From assembly GCF_002999335.1 (NCBI RefSeq), contig NW_020312132.1, positions 1 to 64,000 of the forward strand: a stretch of DNA of 64,000 bases, in the 5' to 3' direction. The translations under genes were made by a program, and so were the position numbers. This DNA comes from Cyclospora cayetanensis. Taxonomy: Eukaryota; Apicomplexa; Conoidasida; Eucoccidiorida; Eimeriidae. The notes under the pieces were generated by a model. It saw only the letters and a list, made by a program, of their open reading frames with translations, did no database searches and was not told where the DNA came from. Below, piece after piece: positions 46,106-57,648 of the stretch (positions within the stretch are counted from its first letter, which is position 1; the number at the start of each line of letters is the position of its first letter).

Positions 46106-47911
46106 CGCGGCCTATGCTTGCTGCTTCGTTGATCTACGCAAAACCATTTAGTCAGGGCCTGTGAGACGGCTTGAGCTGTATCAATATCTTCTTCTTATCC
46201 TGCATGCATGGAGGCAACGTTAGACAAGTTCTTTGTTTAAATAAACAATCCTCCAGGAAGACTTGCTCTTCTCCATGAGGAAAATAAAGTGAGACACATC
46301 TCCAACTGGTCTGACTGGCTAAAGGCGTCTCCGCTTACGTGTCCATCCTTACGGCCGTGATATATTTCTGGTCTCTACCACCTCATCAATGGATCCATAT
46401 ACATTTTATTGAAGTAAAGATCATTTCGCTTGGCTGGCTGTGAAGCCAGTGTGTTCGTGTCCACACGTACACCGGCTTCTGGCGCCCTAAGGCTTCCATC
46501 GCCAAATGGCTTTCTCCTCCGAGCCTTATGCCAAAGAAATTCCTAGTTGAATTACCAAATAACTTTATCGAAGCCAGGCGCCTTTCGTGGGGAAGGCTCT
46601 TTTCCACTGCTGTACAGCTATTGTATATGCGGGGAAATTGCATCGAGCCATCTGGTGCCACCAAGCGTAACACTTCATAGAGTGTCTCCGTAGGAAGACA
46701 CTTAAACCAATACCAAATACAAACTGATCAAAATTACTGAGCTTTTTCCTAGAAGCGTTTCAGGTTTGCCCTGCCCATACCCCTTCTAATTAGCCACATG
46801 GTGTTTGTTTGGCAACACTCTTTGAGTGCTCCGAGCATTTAATATTTATTGTACGTTACGCATCTAACACACGCCGAGGGCATTGAGTCCTTTTGTATTG
46901 AAACATCACTTTGCAAGGGAGAAGATGTTCAACATACAAGCACATTAGTCGGATCTCTACTACTTTTCATAGGAGATCATAGGAGATAATTTGTCTAGTG
47001 CAACGTTTTAAAGTGTTACTTGGCCTATCACACAGGTAGGATTGGCGCCAATGTGTATCTTTACGCTTTAGGCCATGTTGCCCATAAAAGTTATTAAGAC
47101 GTTCCCACTGGGTGTTGCTCTATGATGGATATGTGAGGTGCCCGTCTCGCGTGCCTTCATTTTACACGTATGTCGAGTTGTGGGCCGCTCGTTTAGCAAC
47201 AGATGCGATCTTGCGGCACCTGCTGTCTACGGAAGGATGTACACGGCTCTGCTCTTTGGTGCATCCGCTGCCCACTCAGAAGAGTGGAATAGTGGAAAGG
47301 GTCATTTTGTAAAGCCTAGTCTCATAAACATGCGAACGGTTGTAATAATGCATGCCTGTACAACCTGGACACAGCAGCATTTTGGTGTATGGACCGCAGC
47401 AGCAGCAATCGCAGCAGCAGCAGCATCGCAGCAGCAGCAATCAGCAGCAGAGCCTGCACAGTTCATAGCGTATTTGTCCTACCTAATTATTATTCTGTTC
47501 ATATAGTGACAAGTTCAGCCAAAAAGCGAGGCATCAGACTCGTTAAAGGCGTGGAGCAGCACCTGCAGTGGTGGCGTCTCTCTTTTTCGGGTACGCAGAC
47601 ACTTCAAGGCGTTGCCCACTTTTGCTTTCATGCTTATACATATAGGCCCTTCACGCATGCATATTTCTGTAGCTTTTGACCTGCAATCAGTAGAGAGCTG
47701 CAACCTCAGTCTCCAGCTCGCAGCTTCCTCCGGTTGATTCTTCCTTTCCCGTGCCACCTCTCTTCTTGGCATGCCCTGGTTCTCTTTCCTGGTTCTTCGT
47801 GCGTTTTCCTCATAAATTGCATCTCTTGTGCTTTTAAATACCGTGAGCTCCCCCACGTCCTTTGGGCCGTTTCCTTCGCCTGACATATCCCCACCTCCCA
47901 TCTCTACTCAG
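46106..47911. other. Gene-poor stretch, with possible retroelement 5' remnants
   Basis: Continues upstream of the gag-like fragment. The segment near 46110-46160 resembles 63580-63630. No clear gene is seen. A CAG-repeat patch lies at 47396-47450. The stretch about 47515-47900 is open on the minus strand (Lys/Arg/Glu-rich) and could be coding, but it has no start, family or splice partner. A short plus-strand stretch (KKRGIRLVKGVEQHLQWW, 47520-47590) between acceptor- and donor-like sites is equally unproven. Confidence 0.4.
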
Positions 47912-48130
47912 CAGCAGCAGCACGAGAAGCGGCAGGGGCTGGTGCTTTCGTTGCTGCGGCAGCGGCTGCGTGAGGCCATATCCCCCAGACGCTTGCACAC
48001 ACTGTGCTTCGCCATCAGCCGCTTGGGGCGAAGCTCGCCCAACAGCGCCACAGCACCTGATGGGGGATGCGATAATAGCGGGTATTGCTGCTGCGGCGTC
48101 GGGAGGCACTTTGGGGCCCCCGCAGGCTGA
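47912..48130 (+). CDS. Possible last exon of a helical-repeat protein
   Basis: After a strong acceptor (CTCTACTCAG) the plus frame reads QQQHEKRQGL, then LREAISPRRLHTLCFAISRL, and ends at TGA 48130. The pattern S-P-R-x-L-x-x-L-x-x-A-I-x-x-L-G resembles helical repeats of the octotricopeptide/FAST type found in many apicomplexan organelle RNA proteins. Upstream exons are not resolved, and the assignment rests on this one stretch. An alternative is that it forms an upstream exon of the next gene. Confidence 0.3.
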   Translation, partial: QQQHEKRQGLVLSLLRQRLREAISPRRLHTLCFAISRLGRSSPNSATAPDGGCDNSGYCCCGVGRHFGAPAG

Positions 48131-48301
48131 TGTTGAGGAACCAGCACAGGAGAGGTCGCAGCAGCATTAGCTTTTAGGGTTAAGGGTGTAGGATTCTGGT
48201 TTGTGTTGTCTCAGGACCCTCAGGGATATCAACCTGCCAGAGCGCTCGACAGGCAAAGAACTAGTAGCGGTAGCAGCGAAAAGCGGTTCGTGTTCAGCAC
48301 A

Positions 48302-49546
48302 ATGGACGTCCAGTCGAAGATAAATTGTTCTCTTGATGATCTAATAAAGCTCCAGAGAAAGGCTGCCGGAGGGGGGGGCGCCAAGGGCCCCCGAGGAGCC
48401 GCAACGTTCACTCCTCCTCAAAAAGGGTCAGCACCGCAGCGTGTTGTCAGAAAGGGCGGCGGCATCATGAAGCATGTCTCCAAGCAGCGGCAGCTCAAGC
48501 AGAGTCCGAGTGCTCAGCAGCAGCAGCAAAGAGGGGCTTTCGATGGCAGACCGCAGAAGCAGCAGCAACACCAGAAGAGCCGCAACATGAGCGTTTCCGA
48601 CAAAATCGGCTTGCCGCTCGATGCATTGGTGGCCTCGCGACAGAAGCAGGTGCAGAAGCAGCCGCTTTCGCAGGAGAAGAAAAGACGCGATTTGTCTGGC
48701 TTAGGGAAGCGGCGTGGGAGTGCGCTGGGAGCCCGTCGCGGTGCCTTCTTGGCATCCAAGGCAGACGTAAGACGCGGTCGTCTGCATGCTGCCGTTGCGG
48801 CTGCCTCAGCTGCCCGTTCAAATCAAAGGAGTGCAGCCTCCAAGCTCCTCGCCGCGACCGTCGGCATGCGGCGCAGAGCTCGCACACCGCACCAGCAGGC
48901 CGTCGAGACACTCAAGACTGCTGCAGGCTTCAAGGGCGCCTCCTCGCGTCGCAACAGAAGTGGCAGTTACGCCTCCTACCCCCGGGGAAGTGCAGCTTCG
49001 AGGGCGCGACTCACGGCGGCAGCGGGGAGCAGATGGCAACTGCGCAGACAGTCCACAGCCATTGCTGCTGCAGGGCCGAGAGCGAATACTTCCCTGGCTC
49101 GAAGGCGACCTTTAGGGGCAGCTGTTGTTACGGCTGCAGCGGCTGCAGCGGCTTCTTCGGCGGCTCGGAGCAGTAGGGGTGGCTTCAGCGCGCCTAGTAG
49201 GCTCTATAGGGCTCCACCGTTCGTGGCGTCGAAGTCAACTACTCCCATTGATAGAAGGAGGCCTTCGCCCTCCACCACCACTCCCGTGGCAGCACCAGCA
49301 ACGGCGGAGGCAGAGCCTTCGTTTGCAGCGGATTCCGAGCTGCTCGCCAATATCAAAATCATGGCAACTCTTGATACAGTCCCGGCTCCTCTCCCGCAGC
49401 AGCGAGGCTCGCATGTGGCGGTTCCTGCGGCGATGCAGCGGCAGCAGCAGCAGCAAATGCAGCAAATGCAGCAGGTGCAGCCCTCTCGAGCTGTCGGTAC
49501 TGCCGCCGCCGACCATGGCAGCCTGAGCACCAGATTTGGGTATTAG
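48302..49546 (+). CDS. UAP56-interacting, mRNA-export adaptor-like protein
   Basis: Single frame of 414 residues from ATG 48302. The N-terminus has a UAP56-binding-type motif at about 7-20 (INCSLDDLIKLQRK; the ALY/UIF consensus is S-L-D-D-I-I-K-L). A second, weaker motif lies at about 102-115 (IGLPLDALVASRQK). The middle is highly basic and Arg/Ala-rich with many RR and SR pairs and little predicted structure. The C-terminus is Gln-rich and ends GSLSTRFGY, reminiscent of the L-x-x-R-F element near the end of UIF/CHTOP-type adaptors. There is no RRM, so it is closer in layout to UIF (FYTTD1) than to ALY. Such adaptors bridge mRNA and the DEAD-box helicase UAP56/Sub2 in TREX in the nucleus. The frame is open 33 codons upstream to an acceptor at 48210, so a 5' exon may add residues. 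Confidence 0.62.
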   Translation: MDVQSKINCSLDDLIKLQRKAAGGGGAKGPRGAATFTPPQKGSAPQRVVRKGGGIMKHVSKQRQLKQSPSAQQQQQRGAFDGRPQKQQQHQKSRNMSVSDKIGLPLDALVASRQKQVQKQPLSQEKKRRDLSGLGKRRGSALGARRGAFLASKADVRRGRLHAAVAAASAARSNQRSAASKLLAATVGMRRRARTPHQQAVETLKTAAGFKGASSRRNRSGSYASYPRGSAASRARLTAAAGSRWQLRRQSTAIAAAGPRANTSLARRRPLGAAVVTAAAAAAASSAARSSRGGFSAPSRLYRAPPFVASKSTTPIDRRRPSPSTTTPVAAPATAEAEPSFAADSELLANIKIMATLDTVPAPLPQQRGSHVAVPAAMQRQQQQQMQQMQQVQPSRAVGTAAADHGSLSTRFGY

Positions 49547-51596
49547 GAAAAAATATAGGCTAGCAAGCAGCAAGTGGCGTTTTGCTTTCTTCGCGTCCCT
49601 TGTGATTTATGTGGTCTCGCCGTTCGTAGGAACTTGTTGCGAGAGGCTGGACGGATACGCATTCACGCATGCACCCTTTCGTGAGGGCTGCATTAGTCCA
49701 CGCTGGAGCCTCGCATATCACGAGTTGTGGCGGCTCTGTGCCGCTAATATACTGGGCTTTAGTAGTGAAGTGTGTAGCTCCAACCCTGTAACAGCAGAGC
49801 AATCGGCACAGCAGCGGCTTGCACCGCAATACGTAGTGTTTGGGATCCGCGAGGCTCTGCCCCGATGAGTTATTCGTTCTTGGCTCCTTTTGTGTTTCCA
49901 ACGAAACACTTACCGTTGGCGCCACGATCGGCCGCGCTGTAAATCGTTTTCGCTGTCTCTTCGCCTCTCTAGAGAACCCCGAGGCTCAGAGTTGCTGTTC
50001 GGGTGCTGCTGGCGCAGTGCTCTGGCTTGGCTTGTTCTTAGACGCCGCCGCTACGGTAGGGTGCTTTCTTGTCTGTTTCCTGCATGTGCCCCTATTGTAG
50101 ATCACGTTATGGCTGCTTTTTGCGGTCAGTGGCGCGCAGCTGTGTAGCTCTTTGTCAGACAAGCTTCCACAAGAGGGGCCTATCGTACACCTACCTCTCG
50201 GCAATGTGGGCAAGCTGCACATATCGGGTTTCTGGGATATCACGAGCTATAAAGCGTTTCTTGTGGAGAATGGAGCCCCTCGTCCCCCCTCACCATGAAA
50301 GACTTCCTGAGGTCTGCATCATGACAGTGGTAGAGATTAGGCTGTAGGAAAGGCAGTCCCACTCGCAGCATGCGTGCGCAGTTGGATCTGCTCCGTCTCC
50401 TTGGAGCAGTGATCCTTTGCAGGTTTTAATCTACCTTCTCTGTCCTGAGGACAGATGTACATTCAGATAAATGGGAGGACGCGTGATAGATGCTGCCACG
50501 TAGATTAGCGTTGCGTAGTATGCTCTTCTGCTTTCGGGAGCGCCCCCTTCCGTCACGCCCCAGTATAAATGCATCGAATGCGGCTCCATTCTCCGGAAGA
50601 CTCGGATGTGAAAGCTCCGCTATCGGTACTTCCGGATTGGCTCCTTGTCTTTTCATGTGGCAAGGCCTTTTGCCCTAGCCGGTTGCACTTGGCGGTTTGA
50701 AAATGGCATCTTTTGAAGCCTAAGGGGGGTCTAACCGCTGATGTCAGTGGCGTTGAACAAATATAAGGTCTTTAACTAGCCCAAAACCAAACATGCAACT
50801 TTATAGGGTGATACTGGGTGTCGCTCCAACGGGCTCTTTTTTCCCTCTCGCTGCCTTGTCCCTCAGGGTGTCTGCATCGAGGGAAAGGGACAGAGAGCTG
50901 AATAGTGCGTTACCCCACCGTATAGGCATTCCAGGTCTTCGGAGCTAGTTGCACATTGCATACGGCGCATACAATGCTCACAGCTTATCCTTATTGTAGC
51001 CCTTGATCTAAGATTTCCCAGGAAACCACTCAGCGTCGCATTCGTTGCAAAGGTAGTAGGAGGTCATAAAGTGCTATCGAAGAGCTTCCTCCTTCCCGTG
51101 TACGCGTCTCATGGATCCCGAAGTGAGAGCAGGGAAAGAGCTAGCGTGTGAGTAGCTGAGACCTTACTACATGTAATTCATACAGCTAGTTGCACATTGC
51201 TTCGAGCACACGCAAAAAACACTTGCGTCTTCGAGTACCGGGATGACAGTAATGTGCAATAAACATCCACAGAAACACAAAGCAATTACTCAAGTGCTTG
51301 CTTATTCTTTAATAAATGTAAGTAGTGTAGACAAAGATGTTCAGGGGTACTCGACCCGCCGCATCTAGTGTGTTCTTCGACAATAAGTACCGCTTAACCC
51401 CAGAGCTTCTACGGCTCCATCTGAGGCTTCTGCTCCACGCGGACAATCTGCCTGCCCGAACAAAGCCCGTGAATAACTTTGGGATACTTCAAACTTTAAA
51501 AAACCAATCTTAATAGTTACATGGCACTCCAATTTTAGGGGAACATTCAGAGCAAGAACCGCCATCGATTGGTATAACCGTCACAAGGGTTATGGC
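49547..51596. other. Gene-poor stretch; 3' part related to 43.2 and 62.7 kb
   Basis: 3' flank of the adaptor-like gene. The 110-codon frame that starts at 49536 overlaps its stop and is probably UTR. Bases 51365-51565 on the minus strand read MAVLALNVPLKLECHV and continue, similar to the minus strand at about 62665-62715, so this is probably another retroelement piece. No cellular gene is seen. Confidence 0.45.
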
Positions 51597-53024
51597 CACA
51601 TGGTCTCAAACTCGTTCCACTAGTGACCCCTCGCTGCAGCTCGCTCTGCCTGCATATCCACTAGAACCCAACTCTCCACGCTTAAGGCGCACAGCTGACC
51701 TCCACATATCGAAATTTCATGCTTTTATCTCTTGAGCTTTGCTCCCAAATGCGTTTGTACTAGTCAGCTGTTCTCCTGATCCGTCCACTGCTTCGTGTGA
51801 CTGCTTACTGTGGACCACCAGATCCAAGCCCAGATGTGCCAGGTCATCCGCATTGTGAAGCAGGGAAGGGAGAGAGCAATGGGTAGACGAATGCACTACT
51901 ATACTGCAAACCCACTTGAAGCAAAACCGAAATCAAGCCGAGGCAACCTGTAGGAGTGAGAAGTCATAAATCGTTGCATAAAAGTGACTGGTGCTCCGTG
52001 TCTGTCCATCTACCTCATTCGCAGCGGTCAGATTATGGATCAATAAACAGGCCAAGGCATGCAACAATGCACTTACGGAATGCGAATTTTGAGCCCTAAT
52101 GATGCTTACAAGAGATCGGTAGAGCTTCAGGAAATTGGTGAGGAAGAATAAGTGCTCACCTCCCTGAGCCGTGACGCAGCCGGCGAAAGGGATGAAATGA
52201 GCATTTTTGCTGAGTCTGTCAAGACTGATTCAGATGCTATCCTGGCACTGAGTTTCCGACGTCCAACAGTGCAGGATAGAGGTGGATTAGTCCGAATCCG
52301 TCCAGCAGCCAGAAAGCTTTGCAAAAGACCGCTTTAGGACAGTTACTTGGTTTCAGCTGTTCACGATCTGAGCGTGACGGTGCGTACTGCTAGGCCGCAA
52401 GACGCATCCTGAGCCAGCAGAAGAACACTGAGAGCTCTTCTATTGTACTATCAATCCTCCCGAGATAAAAAATTACACGGTCACGTGCTTTGCACAGACC
52501 GATGCTGTGGAGCGAAGTAGGATTGTACAAGCGACAGAGGCGGCGCTGTGTTTGAACCGTAGCAGGCCATGCCTAACGATTAGTACTTCACAGTATAGCC
52601 AAGATGGATTTTGGGAATAGCAGCGGCTGCATTGGCGTCAAAAGCACAGGACTTGTGCAATTTCGACGGGAGCCGTGTATTAGTACAGGCAGGAGCTGGA
52701 GCGCTAATCACTAGTGATCGCTGGGGCGTCGCGAGAGTGCGTCGGCTACCACACTGGGGTCGCCCTCAAATTACTTTGCATGCCTTCCTACTGCAGGAGA
52801 CACCCAAGGCAGCGAACAACTCTAGAATTATCAAAGCCCTGAAGCTCTTCGTATTGTGCACAAAGGACTGACAGCCAATTGGGATAGTAGAGTGACGCTC
52901 ACATGATTACTGCCGGCATTTTTTGGTTGCACCACACTGCATACCGATTGCTGTGTCGCACTGGACACCGATGTTTGGTTTCAGTGAATTTGCGAGAATA
53001 CGAAACAGCACTTTGGACAGCCCG
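51597..53024. repeat. Second copy of the 1.43-kb near-identical tract
   Basis: Same orientation as 43587-45016, offset about 8.01 kb. The junctions are sharp at both ends. Confidence 0.9.
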
Positions 53025-54600
53025 TAGAGTGTTGGAATAAATAGCACAGCGTTTCCATCACCAGGAAGGCTGTTAGGACGAAATGACGTTTATGGCCGGT
53101 CAGCGCAAGCACCGGAGGAGTGGTAAGACGGCTGATCGGCATCCTTGCTGCGGCACTAGCCTCCTCTCTTCATGTCGTCTGTTCTACGTGATTTGTGGAT
53201 GTATAACAGCAACAGCGATCTCGGGCATCTACGGAGTGAAGAACGGTGATAAGACGTGAATTCGCAGAGCATCGCCAAGTCCTTGCTGCTGCGCAGCGGT
53301 GACTGCCACGCCTTAAGCACTTCAAGTTTTGCCTAATCTGACTAAATTTGTCCAAAGGAAACCTGGAATCGTAGCTACACAATTATAGGTGGGCTATTAG
53401 TCCTTGTAGATTTTTCGGTACTTCATAAATACGAGACATCGGCACATTATTTTCTGTACAGTGATTTTGTCCAGGGGTTTGAAGCTAATGCACATGCGTC
53501 ACTTACAACTTTTTGTAAGCAACACGAAGACATTTTGGAGGCTCTACTTACTTTCTGCACTCAGCCTGTTTCAGTAGCATATCCGGCTCGCAAATCATAT
53601 TCTACTATTGCTGGGGGGGCTTCCGATGCCGCCTAGTATAGTTTCGGGCTGATCCGGAAACTAGCTGAATACGATGAGCTGGAAGAGCAGCAGATGGCCA
53701 ACTTGCCGTCAGCCAATCATGTTGATGCGCCAACTGTGCCCCATTTATCTTTGGTTACATGAGCGCTGTTCAAGAGACCACATGATGCTACTCCCGGTGC
53801 TTCCCCGCACAGCTACCTCCACTTTTAGCCGCATGCGCGCATTCCATTATGTTCCCCATGGCAGACAAAGGTTTTAATTGTGGCTGAAAAATCCAACATT
53901 GAGGTTACAGACCACGCCGTGAGGACCTGATTCCAGTTTGGAGTAAGAATTTACCATCGGAGGTTTGCCAATCCTTGAGCTCTGCCGCCCATCTGCAAAC
54001 CTCAGTCTTAGGAGGTTGACGAGAGAATGAACGGGCAGATGGCACATTTGCGCTGCCTCTTCCAGTAACAGGCTTACTTCACATAGAGTGACAAGCAAGG
54101 GTAGCGATGCTTCATCATTAACGCAAACTCACATCAATGTGGAAGTGAACCTTGAGGAGTCCCCCCATGCGACACTATCCTCTATGTCCTTCTTCACTGC
54201 TCCCCAGCCTGCATGAAATGTATTTGTTTTTCTGATGCGCATTCGTTGGTTGTCGAGCTTCTACTTCCCCCAGGCCCAATCCAGTTGATAGTCGATGTTT
54301 TTGAGCGTTTTACAAGCTCTTGCACGTCGGACAATGAGACCCAATTTTCCATTGTAGACGCAGACGCGGCGAGGGTCTCTCGGGGGCAGCTTAAGAGCGC
54401 GGGTTCCCCTTGGCCTTTTCTTCTCTTCCACCTTAGACTGTAGGCTAAGGCTAGGTGACACAAACCCGGTATTTATAGGTTTGAAGTCCCGATTAGTCAA
54501 AGACGCAGCAGTTGCGTTCATTTGCTTTTGAAGCTTCAAGTACTTCGTAATTTCGGAAGCTGTATTGGTCGCCTGTGTATTTGACAAGTCTATCCTCATC
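51597..54600 (-). mobile_element. Decayed Ty3/gypsy-like retroelement, copy 2
   Basis: Same order as copy 1. A gag/protease-region fragment lies at 53900-54600 (LRLRFADGRQSSRIG resembles retropepsin surroundings; the block around CVYNGKLG is shared with copies 1 and 3). The reverse transcriptase thumb remnant is at about 53217-53382. The RNase H start is at about 53040-53120 (RLTTPPVLALTG, then HFVLTAF; the usual motif is TTAPVLA-followed-by-FVL-x-T-D). Integrase is at about 52000-52235 inside the tract shared with copy 1. It is dead: there are many stops and the catalytic Asp after FVLT is lost. Confidence 0.72.
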
Positions 54601-56009
54601 CTGCAGCCACTTGATATGGCACTATAAGTAAATATGAGGAATACACAGAGGGTGCTAGTCTACGCTGTGGTTTTTGTGAACAAAAGTTTTATGTTTCTCA
54701 GAATACTGCTGTATTGATAGGCGATTCCACTTCAGCTATCCAAATCCTCCCAATCTTTGCTGTTGAGCGGACCCGGGTATAAATTGGTGCGCGGTGCCTG
54801 TGTGTGTAACGCTTTACCGAAGGTCTGCCTAAGAAGATGTTGCCTCCAGACTCGTTACGAAAGTCGTGGAAAGTCATCGTGCTTTTTCTTATTTTAATAA
54901 AAGAATATAGATTATTACCCTGCGAGGCACCCCAAAATTTTAGCATGAGGAAGAGGGGAGAGAGGAAGTGCGAGCAGGTACACCCTCTAACTCCTTCAAA
55001 CCTCTACATCCCCTTGCACATGGTATCTGGCGGACATGCACACAACGTTGTGCCTTGCTGCATCAAGCTAAAACTACTCTCCAAGAAGTAAGGTATACAA
55101 ACAAACAACCCAATGATTCAATCATTATTTACTCGTTTTTAGACATTACCTCACGTAGTGAAACGTATCTATGTGTAGTTAAGCTTGTACAATGCAGGTC
55201 TTAAGTGTAGCAATCCACGTATATACATGACTTCTTTTCATAAGCGATGTCTTGATTGAAGCACTTCTCTCTCCAATAAGCATGCTCCAAAGAACGCTCG
55301 TTTCTCTACTTTTGCGTTGCGGCCTAAGCTAGGTTTATACGTATTCCATTACCACTACGGTTTTTAAAGCATAAACTTGGTAAGTGACTGATGGGTTCGC
55401 ATGTTGTATACCTTACTTTTTGCAGTGTGCTGTTGATTCGGTACTGTACGGTGTAGTGCTATGTGGCTGTGCACCAGATGCTATATGCAAGTGGCACAAA
55501 TGCCCGGACTGCTGAGGGGGAGCAAGTACCCGAGCGAAGATATCAACTTCCCTCATGCCTGAAGCTTTGAGGGGCTGGGACAGAGTCAGGAACGATAAGT
55601 TTTGAACCATTGTATATATCTTCACTGTGCTTGAATTGAGTCTAAATTGGAGTATCTCCCTACAGAGGGCTTTGCTCGAGGACTAAAATTTGCCAATGAC
55701 AAAGCGAGATGCACCTCCACCCAGCTGATAAAGCCTTCAACTCCTTGCCCTCCCTTAGGCTCAAGGTACTTTTCTGGTAGGCATCTCCTCCTCAGCACAT
55801 CCACAAGCACTTGCGTGCTCACAATTGGTGCTCTTCTACCGGCAATGGAGGTAGAGCCTTGACAGCAGCTCGCATACTGGCGTGCATTACCCCAGCAGGC
55901 ACTCTGTCGCCGTCTACTTCAATCACCAGAGCGTTCTTTTCCTGTTTGTTGTCAAAGATAGTCACCTAATAATTTGATCGAAACCAGACCACCGTTTTTT
56001 CCTGAAACC
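54601..56009. other. Gene-poor stretch, nothing recognised
   Basis: AT-rich DNA between retroelement copy 2 and duplication copy B. All frames are under 90 codons and none has a motif. Confidence 0.55.
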
Positions 56010-57491
56010 TGATGTCTCATTGCATCCGCAGCCAGTGTCTCAGCGGGGGAAGCTACACCGAACCAAACAATACTATCAACGTAGCGCTTTATCTAACGTC
56101 CCCGTGGGGATCACTTGATATCAGACAAAATGGAGATTTAAAAAGATTTAGTTTAAAAGAACTTCCGACCCCAGTTTATCACAGTTCTCACTGTTACAGG
56201 GAATAGATAGGTACTCTGCGCGGTACTGCATCTTGGAAATACTCCCAACATTCACAGCTATTTGCATGAGGCATGTAACTCACACTCAGAAGCACTGCGT
56301 CTTTCTGTATCGAGCGAGCAATACTCAGCAACGCATATGATATACGAACAAAGTCCCCTTAGTTCATTCTCTAACCATTTTCGAATAATTAGAATCAGTG
56401 TACTAGACAGTGTTTAAGTCTAAATTTCCTCGCAACATGCACTACGGTAACCGCGTTCGCGGATGCACGGCACTTAGAGCAAATTACAATGCTAGCCCTA
56501 CTGTGCAACGAGCAAGATATAAGAATGGTCAAGGTGCAAGCTTAGCCCTTTATTATATTTCAGTGGATCTAGGTGGAAGAACGAAAATTTCTCAGTTAGG
56601 CTTGACTTGCTTCAGCAACTACTCTTCGGCCGTCCAGTCATGCCGGCTCGAAGTCCGTCGCCATACGCGGGCTTCCAAGCCCCCAAATCAGCTTAGAAAA
56701 AACAGCTTACTAAGGGCAAAGTTGTCAAGAGGTACATGTCTGCCTCTGGTGGGGCGCGCAGCCAAAAGGTGGCTGCATGTGGTACAAGTGAGGGAGGCGA
56801 GTGTCGAGGAATCGAAGGGTATGCCACACCTCTCCCCGCTTTCCCACAATAACGAAAACAGGAACGAGCATCTATATATGCTTTATTTTGCGACACCACC
56901 TAATCACAATCGAGACATTCAAGAATGCAACACTATCCTATGTTTCCAGGCGTGAAATTCTATCGTTCCTTCTTTGCTGGGTCCTTCCCGAAGCTATGCA
57001 GGGCGCATTAAGTTTCAGTCCCTGAACATTGCGGGATGAATAAGTCTAACATAGAAAATCATGCATGGAATGTAAAAACATTTGCTAAAAAGGCGTATTT
57101 CTGCGACCTTCAGTAATGCTTCCTCGGGCCTTCAGCCAATGCAGTGGCCCCTCTCGTTTATGAATCCCTCTAGACACGAGCGCTATGAAGCCGGAAACAG
57201 CCAGCTCGCCGATCAGTCTGTGAGTTCCAGGATATTTATGACATGAGGATTGATGTTGGCGCATAAACAAGGCTAAAAAGAAAATAGCATACAAAGCGGT
57301 AAGCATTATCCAGTGCACTGGACAGCAAGGCAGAACAGAACCTCGTTGGAAGCCACGAAACGCAAAGATGACCCATGCAAGTTTTCACGCTATCTCATTG
57401 AGAATTCATCCTTAGTACACCTCAAAGGAAGGAAACTCGACCAGCTTTGTTTTATGTACGTGTGCGTGTGTGTGTATGCTCTGTTTTGTGG

Positions 57492-57562
57492 TGACAGTTG
57501 CACACTACTCGAAGGGCTAACCTACTCTACTACGCGCACTGTTTCAGGCCCTTCCTCAACAG
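57492..57562 (+). promoter_or_regulatory. Conserved leader upstream of membrane-protein gene B
   Basis: Near-exact counterpart of 33911-33985 with the same spacing to the ATG to within a few bases. The preserved ACGCGCACTGTTTCAGG core makes a transcriptional or splicing signal more likely than chance conservation. Confidence 0.4.
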
Positions 57563-57648
57563 CCGACGGGTGCTTTAAATATCGGATAGCGTCACTGCAT
57601 CTTGGGATCAACTGCTTGTTTTCTGGTGGATTTGATTTAATTCGAATC

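Noticed and set aside
49536..49868. 110-codon frame overlapping the end of the adaptor-like gene
   Set aside because: Out of frame with that gene, no motif, probably 3' UTR.
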